Shown piece after piece: positions 39,561 through 48,003 of a stretch of DNA of 64,000 nucleotides. Made by a program: the position numbers and the translations under genes. Below the pieces are notes generated by a model. That model did no database searches. It was not told where the DNA came from and saw nothing but the letters and a program-made list of their open reading frames with translations. The DNA comes from Ricordea florida (taxonomy: Eukaryota; Cnidaria; Anthozoa; Corallimorpharia; Ricordeidae): NCBI GenBank assembly GCA_949710005.1, contig OX453276.1:16011949-16075948 (forward strand), in the 5' to 3' direction. How positions within the stretch are numbered: position 1 is the first letter of the stretch; every line of letters starts with the position of its first letter.

Positions 39561-41645
39561 CTACAAGTTTAGTCTCTCAGGGGGCTTACTTACTCGTCCA
39601 GAACGAGTAACCTTAACTGGACTATCCACAGAATAGGAGTTCGACCTACTAATGTCTGAGTCAGGTGGAGTCTCTATCACAATGGTAGGGGCTGGTGCCG
39701 ATTCAGGATTTACCTGTTCATTTTGACTTGACGCTTTTACCTGGGGAGACAAAGGAACTTCTTGTGGCAGAGGAGTGGGACTAAATTCCTCAGGGTCTCT
39801 TTCAAATTTTTCCTTCTCAGCATTCAGGTCTCTAGCATCATCAGGTATTAAATGATTTGCATGTACAAATCTACGGTTATTACCTGGAACTCTAACAAGA
39901 TAGGTCTCTGGGCCCTTTCTGGCTACAACTGTACCCTGTATCCACTTTTCTTTCCCCCCTCTGACATTTTTAACTCTGACTTGTTGATACAAATCAAAAG
40001 CTCGCAATTTAGGATGAGCACCATCTTTGTACAATTTGGCTGCTGTTTGTCTGCTTTCTACACGGCTTTTTAAACTGGGTTTGACCAAGGAAAGAAATGT
40101 CCTGGGTTCCCTTTTAAGAAACAGCTCAGCTGGAATTTTACCTGTAGTGGAATGTGGAATATTCCTGTATCGGAACAGAATGTCAGCTACTTTATGTTGC
40201 ACTGATCTTTTATTGCCATAAGCCTTATACATACCTTTGAACGTCCGTACATGTCTCTCTGCCAAACCATTGCTAGCAGGGTGGTAGGGCGGAACTAAGG
40301 TGAGTTTGATCCTGTTCATTCTTAAAAATGTCTGGTACTCCTCTGATACAAACTGAGGGCCATTATCGCTTACCACTTCATGAGGCAATCCATATCTAGC
40401 AAATACTGCTCTAAGAGCATTGATGGTAGCAGTTGCAGTAGTGGTGGTCATAGGGAAAATCTCCAACCATTTTGAGTGACTGTCAACAATTATAAGAAAT
40501 TCTTGTCCCTTTACTGCAGCAAAATCGATGTGGATTCTTTGCCATGGTTCAGTAGCCCACGGCCAGAATAGCAAAGGAACTGCTCGAGGAGTGCTTTGTG
40601 TGTTAACACAGTCTGCACAAAATCGGACTCTATCTTCTATGTCCTGGTCAATACCAGGCCACCAGATAAATGATCTGGCAAGGGCCTTCATACGACACAT
40701 GCCAGGATGGCATTCATGCAACTCGTCCAACAAACGCCCTTGTAATTTGAGAGGAATGACCACACGTCTACCCCATAATATACAACCATCATCCAAGGAA
40801 AGGTCTTCCCTACGATTCCAATAAGGTTTGATCTCTGGATCAGGACAATGATTTGGCCAACCTGAAGAGGTGTATTCATACACTTTAACAAGTACCTTGT
40901 CTAACTTAGAAAGGGCAGCAATTTCCACAGCCGTTACAGGTAAACTACTGACTGCTGTTGTAAACACATAGTGTTCATCTGGGTCAGGGTCCTCTTCATC
41001 TTTGGACTGAACAGGAAATCTGCTGAAGAAATCTGCATTGGCATTGTCTGTGGACCTTTTATACACAATGTCATAATCAGACCCAGACAGAAGCACAGCC
41101 CACCTTTGCAACCTAGCTGCAGCTAAAGGAGGAATGTTAGATTTAGGACCAAATATACGTGTCAGAGGTTGATGGTCAGTGACAAGGATAAATTTTCTGC
41201 CATAGATATAAAGATTGAATCTTTTGATTCCAAACACTATGGCTAACCCTTCTTTTTCTATTTGGGCATAATTTCTTTCTGCCTCACTGAGTGTTCTAGA
41301 TGCATATTCAATGGGTTTTTCAGACCCATCCTCCATTTTGTGACTCAAAACTGCTCCAATACCATATGGGCTAGCATCCACACTCAATATGATGGGTTTG
41401 TTTGGGTCATAGTGAACCAACACCTGCTCACTCGAGAGCGCCTCCTTGGCCCACAAAAAGGCTGCTTCACAACTTTCACTCCAAAACCATTTAGTTTTGT
41501 TACTGAGCAACTCATACAGTGGATGCAATCTGGATGAAAAATCAGGAATGAACTTTGAGTAATAATTAATCATGCCCAGAAATGATCTCAACTGTGAGAC
41601 ATCAGTAGGCCTTGGCACTTGCTGTATAGCCTCGAGTTTATTCTT
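39561..41645 (-). CDS. gypsy Pol remainder: RT thumb, RNase H, integrase
   Basis: Open over 685 codons from the deletion junction: RT connection (RPTDVSQLRSFLGMINYYSK), RNase H (LSVDASPYGIGAVLSH; VTDHQPL), H2C2 zinc finger (ELHECHPGMCRMKALARSFI; CADC), integrase core (IHIDFAAVKG; VVSDNGPQFVSEEY; HPASNGLAERHVRTFK) and a C-terminal basic tail. No stops interrupt it. The Met at 41618 is only the first Met after the junction. Lacking the YxDD core, it could still supply RNase H and integrase if fused to gag. Confidence 0.9.
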   Translation of the reverse strand, partial: KNKLEAIQQVPRPTDVSQLRSFLGMINYYSKFIPDFSSRLHPLYELLSNKTKWFWSESCEAAFLWAKEALSSEQVLVHYDPNKPIILSVDASPYGIGAVLSHKMEDGSEKPIEYASRTLSEAERNYAQIEKEGLAIVFGIKRFNLYIYGRKFILVTDHQPLTRIFGPKSNIPPLAAARLQRWAVLLSGSDYDIVYKRSTDNANADFFSRFPVQSKDEEDPDPDEHYVFTTAVSSLPVTAVEIAALSKLDKVLVKVYEYTSSGWPNHCPDPEIKPYWNRREDLSLDDGCILWGRRVVIPLKLQGRLLDELHECHPGMCRMKALARSFIWWPGIDQDIEDRVRFCADCVNTQSTPRAVPLLFWPWATEPWQRIHIDFAAVKGQEFLIIVDSHSKWLEIFPMTTTTATATINALRAVFARYGLPHEVVSDNGPQFVSEEYQTFLRMNRIKLTLVPPYHPASNGLAERHVRTFKGMYKAYGNKRSVQHKVADILFRYRNIPHSTTGKIPAELFLKREPRTFLSLVKPSLKSRVESRQTAAKLYKDGAHPKLRAFDLYQQVRVKNVRGGKEKWIQGTVVARKGPETYLVRVPGNNRRFVHANHLIPDDARDLNAEKEKFERDPEEFSPTPLPQEVPLSPQVKASSQNEQVNPESAPAPTIVIETPPDSDISRSNSYSVDSPVKVTRSGRVSKPPERLNL

Positions 41646-42067
41646 GACATTTTGGAATGCAACCCAGACACGAGTCTATCGCGAAGAGCTTCTGTTAAAA
41701 AGGCACCAAAATTACACGTAGCGGCCAATTTCTTAAATCGAACCACGAACTCAGAGATACTTTCGGTTCCTTCCTGTGACGCAGTCCAAAATTTATGTCT
41801 CTCAGCAATGATTATTGGAGCGGGCTCGTAATGTGCTTGCAAAATCTGCTTCAAATCTTCATACGACTTCGTATTTGGGTTATCTGGGTCACATAAATTC
41901 TTTAACAACTTGTAAGCTTGTGGTCCAACCACTGCTAGGAACACATGTACCTGTCTGTCTTCGGCAATGTCATTTGCTATCATAAACGCTTCGTAACGTC
42001 CAGCATAATCGACAAATTTCTCAGTAGTTTCGTCAAATGGGCCCACGTTGCCATAGACTGCGGCCAT
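41646..42067 (-). CDS. gypsy Gag N-terminal part (truncated by the deletion)
   Basis: Starts at the ATG at 42067 (MAAVYGNVGPFDETTEKFVD) and has retrotransposon-gag features (YAGRYEAFM, HKFWTASQEGTESISEFVVR, LRDRLVSGLHS). After about 140 residues the frame reads into Pol in a different phase and stops at 41588. The nucleocapsid zinc knuckle is missing. Confidence 0.85.
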
Positions 42068-42093
42068 ATTTTACACTTGCGTGAGCGAAACAA

Positions 42094-42109
42094 CCATCCT
42101 CGTCGCCAA
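42094..42109 (-). promoter_or_regulatory. gypsy primer-binding site
   Basis: TTGGCGACGAGGATGG immediately downstream of the 5' LTR, a PBS form often seen in animal gypsy elements. Confidence 0.7.
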
Positions 42110-42244
42110 TTTTGTATTTTAAAAGGTCTAAAACTTGACTTAAGTTCACAAATAAAGCAACCACGTGCAGCACTCAACCAGCCATCTTTTATTCTACCTA
42201 TAATTCCCTAGTTACATCCATCTATTACGTCATAAGATACTACA
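42110..42244 (-). repeat. gypsy 5' LTR
   Basis: 135-bp partner of 39361-39495, nearly identical. Confidence 0.92.
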
Positions 42245-42265
42245 ATAAGAAACAGAAATACTCAC

Positions 42266-42651
42266 TGCCTTACGCTGCTTTTGTAAGCATTTACTTTATT
42301 TGGTGGCTCGTAGTCCGAGTCATCATCATCAGACACTTGTGAGCGGCTTGGTGTTGGCATACCAGCGTTTTCTGTTCTGCTTTCGTTCTCCTCTTCTTTG
42401 GATCCTTCTTCCTTTAAGAACTGATTCAGTGTACCTTCGTCACGGAGCTTTCTTTCTACATCTTTTGCACTTTTTTGAGTTTTTCCCTCTGGTGAAACGT
42501 ACTTGTAATGTGTCCGTTGGGACGAGTCTTTACCCTCTGTAATCGTCCACCCTGCGTTCCGAAGCTTCTCTAAGTCAATCGAAATTCTAGACGAAGCACC
42601 AGTGCCACGATAATGATTTAAACCAGTTTGTTTTCTTTCACTCGCAGCCAT
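42266..42651 (-). CDS. first exon of the MULE-like transposase (MBD-like domain)
   Basis: ATG at 42651, donor GGCA/GTGAGT at 42265-42260. Residues about 22-75 (LEKLRNAGWTITEGKD; THYKYVSPEGKTQKSAKDVE) resemble a methyl-CpG-binding (MBD/TAM) fold. An acidic Ser-rich stretch (DDDDSDYEPPNK) follows. An MBD-like head could let the transposase bind methylated DNA, which is inference. The exon fits as the 5' end of the gene by strand, position and phase, but its splicing to 39179 was not proved. Confidence 0.55.
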
Positions 42652-43500
42652 ATAGGTAGTTTTCGTAATAACTTAGCGCAAAATCAGAATCCGTAATTCG
42701 AATTCGGAAGAGGTGTCAACGCAATGGCGATTTGATCTGTTTGTGGTCGGGCAAGGTGGCGTTACTAAGCAATCACGTCATTGTTTATAATGGCGTTCTA
42801 TGATTGGTTTCGCGGGAATTTTGGAGTCACGAAGAAGGGCATAATAACCAAATTCGGGACAATTCTCTTGTGTTTTTCCGCTGGAAAACAGTATTGCAGG
42901 CATAAACAAAATGGCCGCCAGTGTGTGAGAAAGAAATGGAACGATTGCAGTGAATTTCTTCAAGTTACGCTTGATTTTCGCGAGAAAATTTGCTTTGAAT
43001 TTCCGTTTCAGTACGCAGTTAATGTGAATTTATGTCAACGATAATTCAGAAGGACATGAAATTTGGAGGGAAGGAAATAGATGTGTTTACGAAAGTTTTC
43101 ACCAGAGTGCGTCATATTTCTCGAGATATCAAGGATAGGGCAAGGTGACAAACTTCATCGGAAGGTGAGTTTATATTATATATCATAAAATTGCTGCTTT
43201 TTGCTTTCCAGTGGCGCACTCAGGTGAAAATCTGTGTTTTTGTATTTTATGTCTTTGGGACAATTTTTACTGCAAACAGTTAAATCCCCTTTCAGTGGTG
43301 GCCGATCCCTTAAAAAAGGACAGTCACACAACCCCCTTAAATTCCTTACATTCCACGAATTCCTTCAATTATTTCGAAAAACTAAAATTATTTTTACAAT
43401 CTACATACAGTTCTGTAGTTATTCTGAAAATTAAATTATCTGAGGTTAATATTTCTTAACGTTTCTTTTAAAGAAAAAAAGTGCAAAAAATCACCAATTT
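42652..43500. other. 5' flank and right subterminal region of the MULE-like transposon
   Basis: This contains the presumed promoter of the transposase. Plus-strand open frames here have no family resemblance. The subterminal sequence is AT-rich and only loosely similar to the left end. Confidence 0.4.
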
Positions 43501-43517
43501 TGCCTCCATTACCACCT
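43501..43517 (-). repeat. right terminal inverted repeat of the MULE-like transposon
   Basis: Partner of 11819-11835 with one mismatch in the terminal 16 bases. Confidence 0.7.
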
Positions 43518-43545
43518 TATTCCAGGGATCCTGAAGCTCTGACCC
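43518..43545 (+). mobile_element. BEL/Pao retrotransposon, 28-bp middle piece
   Basis: Reads (R)DPEALT in frame and ends with the GACCC target duplication of element 2. In BEL integrases this segment lies between the RPL motif (end of the piece at 11817) and PNHLL (start of the piece at 57222). Confidence 0.75.
43541..43545. repeat. target site duplication, left of element 2
   Basis: GACCC, repeated at 57222-57226; TGACCC if the ambiguous T is counted. Confidence 0.8.
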
Positions 43546-43990
43546 AGTAGTAGTATATAGCCGATCCTAGCGCAAAATTAAAAAATAAAAAAATGGTTAA
43601 TAAAGTATCTAGCGCAATCCTCCTCCTCCTGATACTTTATGCCTCAGATTTTACCCATTACTCAATCAAGTCATTTTGTACATTTTATTTAAAATAGATT
43701 AAAGAGATGTATATATATAAAAAAAATAATATGGAAAAGAAGACAGTGAAACAACTGAAAGTCCTAGCGCAAAATTAAAAAATAAAAAAATGGTTAATAA
43801 AGTATCTAGCGCAATCCTCCTCCTCCTGATACTTTATGCCTCAGATTTTACCCATTACTCAATCAAGTCATTTTGTACATTTTATTTAAAATAGTTTAAA
43901 GAGATGTATATATATAAAAAAATAATATGGAAAAGAAGACAGTGAAACAACTGAAAGTCCTTGCCAAAGATAAGGGTATTAAAGGATATT
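43546..43990 (+). repeat. left terminal inverted repeat of element 2 (contains a 197-bp tandem duplication)
   Basis: Matches the reverse complement of 56777-57221. It includes two tandem units starting CCTAGCGCAAAATT (43566 and 43763) and the first 21 codons of the polymerase. The two units differ (GATT/GTTT, eight versus seven A), and the same differences are found in the right TIR. Confidence 0.95.
43566..43950 (+). repeat. 197-bp tandem duplication in the left TIR
   Basis: The outer unit (43566-43762) ends inside the polymerase start region at AAAGTCCT and restarts with the upstream AGCGCAAAA. The junction uses the TCCT shared by both break points. The outer unit leaves a 15-codon reading frame starting at 43731. 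Confidence 0.9.
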
Positions 43991-46900
43991 ATCGAATGCG
44001 TAAAGCCGAACTCATTGAAGCTCTTGGTAATATTCAAAGACCTATCCCCAACCAACCGCAAAGACCCATTCCAGCCCCTAGAAAAAATATCCCTAACCAG
44101 CCTCAAAGACCCATTCCAGCCCCTAGAACTAATATCCATAACCAGCTTCAAATACCCATCCCAGCCCCTAGAAAAAATATCCCCAACCAGCCTCAAAGAC
44201 CCATTCTTGATGAACCGGTACCTGAGATTAATTTTCCCCCTATCGAACCTTTAAAACTCCCAAGACAATTTCTTGATGAACCGGTACCTCAGATTAATTT
44301 TCCCATTCTCGAACCTTACAAACCCACATCCCAACCCACATCACTTAAAAATTTAGCAAGCAGAGTTACCAAACCGATAATGAAAGATATTAACAAGTTC
44401 GCAGATTGGATACTATCTTATGTCCCAGAACCTATCAAAAAGACTGTAAACAAACGAGTTGATAGTTTGAAGAAAAAAGTAAACCGAATATTCGAGAGAC
44501 TTAAGCGTTTCACTCCAAAAGAACAACAAACAGCGTTGAAGGGGTATCTAAAAACCTACAGGATAGATGGACAGAAAGGGTATGACCCCAAGACATTTAT
44601 CAATAACATCAAACCAAAAGTTATGGATCTCATTAAGCATCAAAAGAAACCTATCAAAACCAAGCTCATCTTTACCTGTAAGTTTATAAAAGAGAATCCT
44701 GCTACTAGACAGATTGATGAAAACTCGGGATACTTTAATTCAACCGTAGAAACGATTACTATGTCAACCGATTTCTCTGACTCGTTCAATACTATGACAA
44801 ATCGTCTACTTGAATCAATCCAACAGTTTCAAAATCAAGGTTCTGGATGGCAGTTTGATCAAGTGGAATACTTTGATATCAACATCGACCCCTTTGAACC
44901 TCTTTCTGGAAGTTCCTATATTCCACTACCATCAAAATTAGCATCTAAGAAGGCAATTATCAACGTTAAGAATGAGAAGGATCATGAGTGTTTCAAGTGG
45001 GCAGTAACCTCAGCCGTGTTTCAAAGGGAGAAAGACCCACAAAGACTAAATAAACAAATGAGAGAGAACTCAAATAATTTTGACTGGTCAGGAATAGAGT
45101 TCCCAGTTTCATTAAAACAGATTGATAAGTTCGAAAAGCAAAACCCCTATGCGATTAACGTCTACGGATATGAAGGTGATGTATACCCTCTAAAAATAAG
45201 TAAGAAACATAAAACTCATGTGATCAACTTACTTCTCATATCAAACGATGAAACTAATCACTACTGCTGGATAAAGAATATGAGTAAACTTTTATCCTCT
45301 CAAGTCAATAATCACCAACACGTACGCACATTTTGCCATAGATGCCTCAACTCATTCCAGTCAAAGACTTCATTAGAAAAACATCTTGAATACTGCAACA
45401 CAAATGAAGAAGTTAAGATTGAAATGCCTTTAGATAAAGATGGAAATCCCTGTCATATTTACTTTAAGAATTTTAACATAAAAATGCGACACCCCTTTGT
45501 TGTATATGCCGACTTTGAGTGTTATACAGAGAAAATACACACCTGCTCTCCAGATGAAAGTAGAAGCTTTACTAAACAATACCAGAAGCACAAAGCATCA
45601 GGCTACTGCTATCTTATCAAGTGTTTTGACGACAACATATTTCCACCTAAGCTTGTACGATACACTGCTGAATCCCCAGACGAAGATATCCCACAGATGT
45701 TTGTAGATAATTTAGAGTCAGATATTAAGAAAATTTACAATAGGTTCAAATTCCATAAGAAGGTAAAGATGACTCAGAGGGATAAAATCGATTATAAAAA
45801 TGCTACTCACTGCCACATCTGTGAGGGTGAATTAGGAGAAGATAAGGTATTAGACCACTACCACCTTACAGGAAAGTATAGAGGCGCCGCTCATAACGAA
45901 TGCAACTTAAACTATAAAATTCCAAAGTTCTTCCCAGTAATCTTTCACAACCTATCTGGATATGATTCACATCTATTTATCAAGAACCTTGGTACATCAA
46001 AAGGTAAAATAAACTGTATACCTAATAATGAGGAAAAGTATATTTCTTTCACAAAACAGATTGTAGTTGACACCTTTACAAATAAAGAAGGTAAGCAGGT
46101 TGATGTGAAGCGAGACATGAGATTCGATTCATTTAAATTTATGGCAACCAGCCTTGACAGTTTAGTTAATAATCTTACTAAATGTGAAAAGTGTAAGAAT
46201 TGTCTGTTAGCTGTAAGTAAGTGTCTTTCTCCAACAGATAAGAACCTAGCTGAAACGAAAAAGTATTTTGGAGATAGGATGGATATGATGTTGAGAAAAG
46301 GTGTATTTCCATACGATTGGTTCGATAGCTTCGATAAACTCAACGCAACCCAACTTCCACCTAAAGAAGCGTTCTACTCAAAACTCAATGACGCAGATAT
46401 AACAGAAGACAACTACCAACATGCTCAAAAGGTGTGGGAAAACTTTGAAATGAAAACAATGAGGGAATATCACGACCTATATCTTGAGTCAGATGTACTA
46501 CTGTTAGCTGATGTCTTTGAGAACTTTCGAGATGTTTGCAGTAAAAACTATGGATTAGACCCCGCCTGGTATTATACAGCGCCTGGACTAGCTTGGGATG
46601 CTGCGTTAAAGTTAACTAAAGTGGAGTTGGAGCTGCTAACTGATCCTGACATGCTACTTATGGTTGAGAAAGGCATTCGAGGGGGTGTATCTATGATCTC
46701 TACTAGATATGGTAAAGCTAACAACCCATACATGACCAACTTTGATTCTAAATTACCTATAAAGTATATCGAATATCTCGACGCAAACAACTTATACGGT
46801 GGGGGAATGAGTAAACCACTACCCACTCACGGTTTTAGATGGATGACTAACAAAGAGCTTACAAACTGGAAAAATCTCTCATGCATACTAGAAGTTGATT

Positions 46901-48003
46901 TGAAATACCCCAAGCACCTTCATGATTTACACAACGACTATCCACTAGCTCCAGAGAGACTTGAGGTTGACAAGGTTGAGAAATTGATCCCAAACCTCAA
47001 CGACAAGGTAAAGTATGTTGTTCACCACGAGACCCTGAAAGTTTACGAAAGTCTTGGACTAAAAGTCACTAAGATTCATAGGGGTATTACATTCGAAGAG
47101 TCTGCATGGTTAAAGCCGTACATCGACTTGAATACCAACCTCAGGGCGAAAGCATCCAACGACTTTGAAAAAGATTTCTTCAACCTGACGAATAACTCTG
47201 TCTTTGGGAAAACCATGGAAAACATTAGAAACAGGGTGGACGTACGATTGGTTACGAATGAAAAAGATGCGAAAAAATTAATATCAAAGCCAAACTATCA
47301 GCATCGCACCATCTTTTGTGATAATCTAGTAGCCATCCACATGAAGAAAACAAAGTTGGTCTTAGATAAGCCAGTTTACTTAGGTATGTCCATTCTGGAT
47401 CTAAGTAAAACATTAATGTATGACTTCCACTATAATTACATCAAACCTAAATATGGTGTAAAAGCTAAATTGTTGTTCACAGATACGGACAGTCTTGCAT
47501 ATGAGATAGAAACAGATGATTTTTACAAAGATATAAGCAAAGATGTAAAATCCATGTTTGATACTAGTAATTATCCTAAAGATCATCCATCGGGTATCGA
47601 GACAGGTGTGAACAAGAAAATTATAGGTATGTTTAAAGATGAAGCTGGTGGAAAGATAATTGAAGAGTTTGTTGGTCTACGTGCTAAACTTTACAGCTAC
47701 AAGATGCATAATGGAGAAGAGATAAAAAAGGACAAAGGGGTAAAGGTATCAGTCGTAAAAAAGACCATAACCTTTGATGATTATAAGAGATGTCTATTCA
47801 ATAAAGAACCACAGATGAGACAGATGAATGTAATCAGAAGCCACAAGCATGATGTTTACACTGAAACTGTTAACAAGATAGCATTATCACCATTTGATGA
47901 CAAGAGACAAATTTGTGAAGATGGTATACATACTTACGCCTACGGACATTATCTTTCCAACACAAAATTAGGTGGCAGCTCGGTATCTTCTGGTACAAAC
48001 TGA
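43927..48003 (+). CDS. protein-primed B-family DNA polymerase, element 2 (intact)
   Basis: 1,358 residues from the ATG at 43927 inside the TIR. Domains: SAP-like head (1-40), Pro-rich tandem repeats (about 38-140, with RPIPAPRKNIPNQPQ units), a Cys/His finger (CHRCLNSFQSKTSLEKH, about 477), exonuclease I (VVYADFECY, about 525), HNH-like knuckle (CHICEGELG and DHYHLTGKYRGAAH, about 629-660), exonuclease II (FHNLSGYDSHLF, about 675), exonuclease III (DLYLESDVLLLADVF, about 850), polymerase motif A (DANNLYGGGMSKPLP, about 952), B (NNSVFGKTMEN, about 1092) and C (FTDTDSLAYE, about 1185). This family copies linear genomes from a protein primer, fitting the TIR ends. Its 3' end overlaps the integrase gene by 55 bp on the other strand. 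Confidence 0.95.
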   Translation: MEKKTVKQLKVLAKDKGIKGYYRMRKAELIEALGNIQRPIPNQPQRPIPAPRKNIPNQPQRPIPAPRTNIHNQLQIPIPAPRKNIPNQPQRPILDEPVPEINFPPIEPLKLPRQFLDEPVPQINFPILEPYKPTSQPTSLKNLASRVTKPIMKDINKFADWILSYVPEPIKKTVNKRVDSLKKKVNRIFERLKRFTPKEQQTALKGYLKTYRIDGQKGYDPKTFINNIKPKVMDLIKHQKKPIKTKLIFTCKFIKENPATRQIDENSGYFNSTVETITMSTDFSDSFNTMTNRLLESIQQFQNQGSGWQFDQVEYFDINIDPFEPLSGSSYIPLPSKLASKKAIINVKNEKDHECFKWAVTSAVFQREKDPQRLNKQMRENSNNFDWSGIEFPVSLKQIDKFEKQNPYAINVYGYEGDVYPLKISKKHKTHVINLLLISNDETNHYCWIKNMSKLLSSQVNNHQHVRTFCHRCLNSFQSKTSLEKHLEYCNTNEEVKIEMPLDKDGNPCHIYFKNFNIKMRHPFVVYADFECYTEKIHTCSPDESRSFTKQYQKHKASGYCYLIKCFDDNIFPPKLVRYTAESPDEDIPQMFVDNLESDIKKIYNRFKFHKKVKMTQRDKIDYKNATHCHICEGELGEDKVLDHYHLTGKYRGAAHNECNLNYKIPKFFPVIFHNLSGYDSHLFIKNLGTSKGKINCIPNNEEKYISFTKQIVVDTFTNKEGKQVDVKRDMRFDSFKFMATSLDSLVNNLTKCEKCKNCLLAVSKCLSPTDKNLAETKKYFGDRMDMMLRKGVFPYDWFDSFDKLNATQLPPKEAFYSKLNDADITEDNYQHAQKVWENFEMKTMREYHDLYLESDVLLLADVFENFRDVCSKNYGLDPAWYYTAPGLAWDAALKLTKVELELLTDPDMLLMVEKGIRGGVSMISTRYGKANNPYMTNFDSKLPIKYIEYLDANNLYGGGMSKPLPTHGFRWMTNKELTNWKNLSCILEVDLKYPKHLHDLHNDYPLAPERLEVDKVEKLIPNLNDKVKYVVHHETLKVYESLGLKVTKIHRGITFEESAWLKPYIDLNTNLRAKASNDFEKDFFNLTNNSVFGKTMENIRNRVDVRLVTNEKDAKKLISKPNYQHRTIFCDNLVAIHMKKTKLVLDKPVYLGMSILDLSKTLMYDFHYNYIKPKYGVKAKLLFTDTDSLAYEIETDDFYKDISKDVKSMFDTSNYPKDHPSGIETGVNKKIIGMFKDEAGGKIIEEFVGLRAKLYSYKMHNGEEIKKDKGVKVSVVKKTITFDDYKRCLFNKEPQMRQMNVIRSHKHDVYTETVNKIALSPFDDKRQICEDGIHTYAYGHYLSNTKLGGSSVSSGTN
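44037..44340 (+). repeat. coding minisatellite in the polymerase linker
   Basis: About four units of some 54-60 bp encode RPIPAPRKNIPNQPQ-type repeats, followed by two copies of a 69-bp unit around LDEPVPEINFP. Element 1 has instead a short Lys-Pro tract. Confidence 0.8.

Larger units (their letters stand above)
39361..42244 (-). mobile_element. Ty3/gypsy LTR retrotransposon with internal deletion
   Basis: Flanked by ATAAG (39356-39360 and 42245-42249). The two 135-bp LTRs are almost identical (one C/T difference seen). Primer-binding site TTGGCGACGAGGATGG (42094-42109) follows the 5' LTR and polypurine tract AGGAAGGAGGAG (39496-39507) precedes the 3' LTR, all on the minus strand. The internal part joins the beginning of gag directly to the middle of RT; the end of gag, protease and the RT catalytic core are gone. 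The element is therefore non-autonomous but recently inserted. Confidence 0.93.
11819..43517 (-). mobile_element. 31.7-kb DNA transposon (MULE-like) carrying nested insertions
   Basis: The ends are an imperfect inverted repeat: left AGGTGGTACTGGAGGC (11819) and right, reverse complement, AGGTGGTAATGGAGGC (ending 43517). They interrupt the BEL integrase frame exactly. I see no clear target duplication. The minus strand holds a multi-exon transposase (42651 down to 13946) with an MBD-like N-terminus and a C-terminal zinc knuckle, of a type I know from cnidarian genomes as Mutator-like. Much of the length is later insertions: element 1 (14333-28587), the repeat plus L1 (30441-38296) and a gypsy element (39361-42244). 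The remaining core is about 6.7 kb. Confidence 0.7.
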
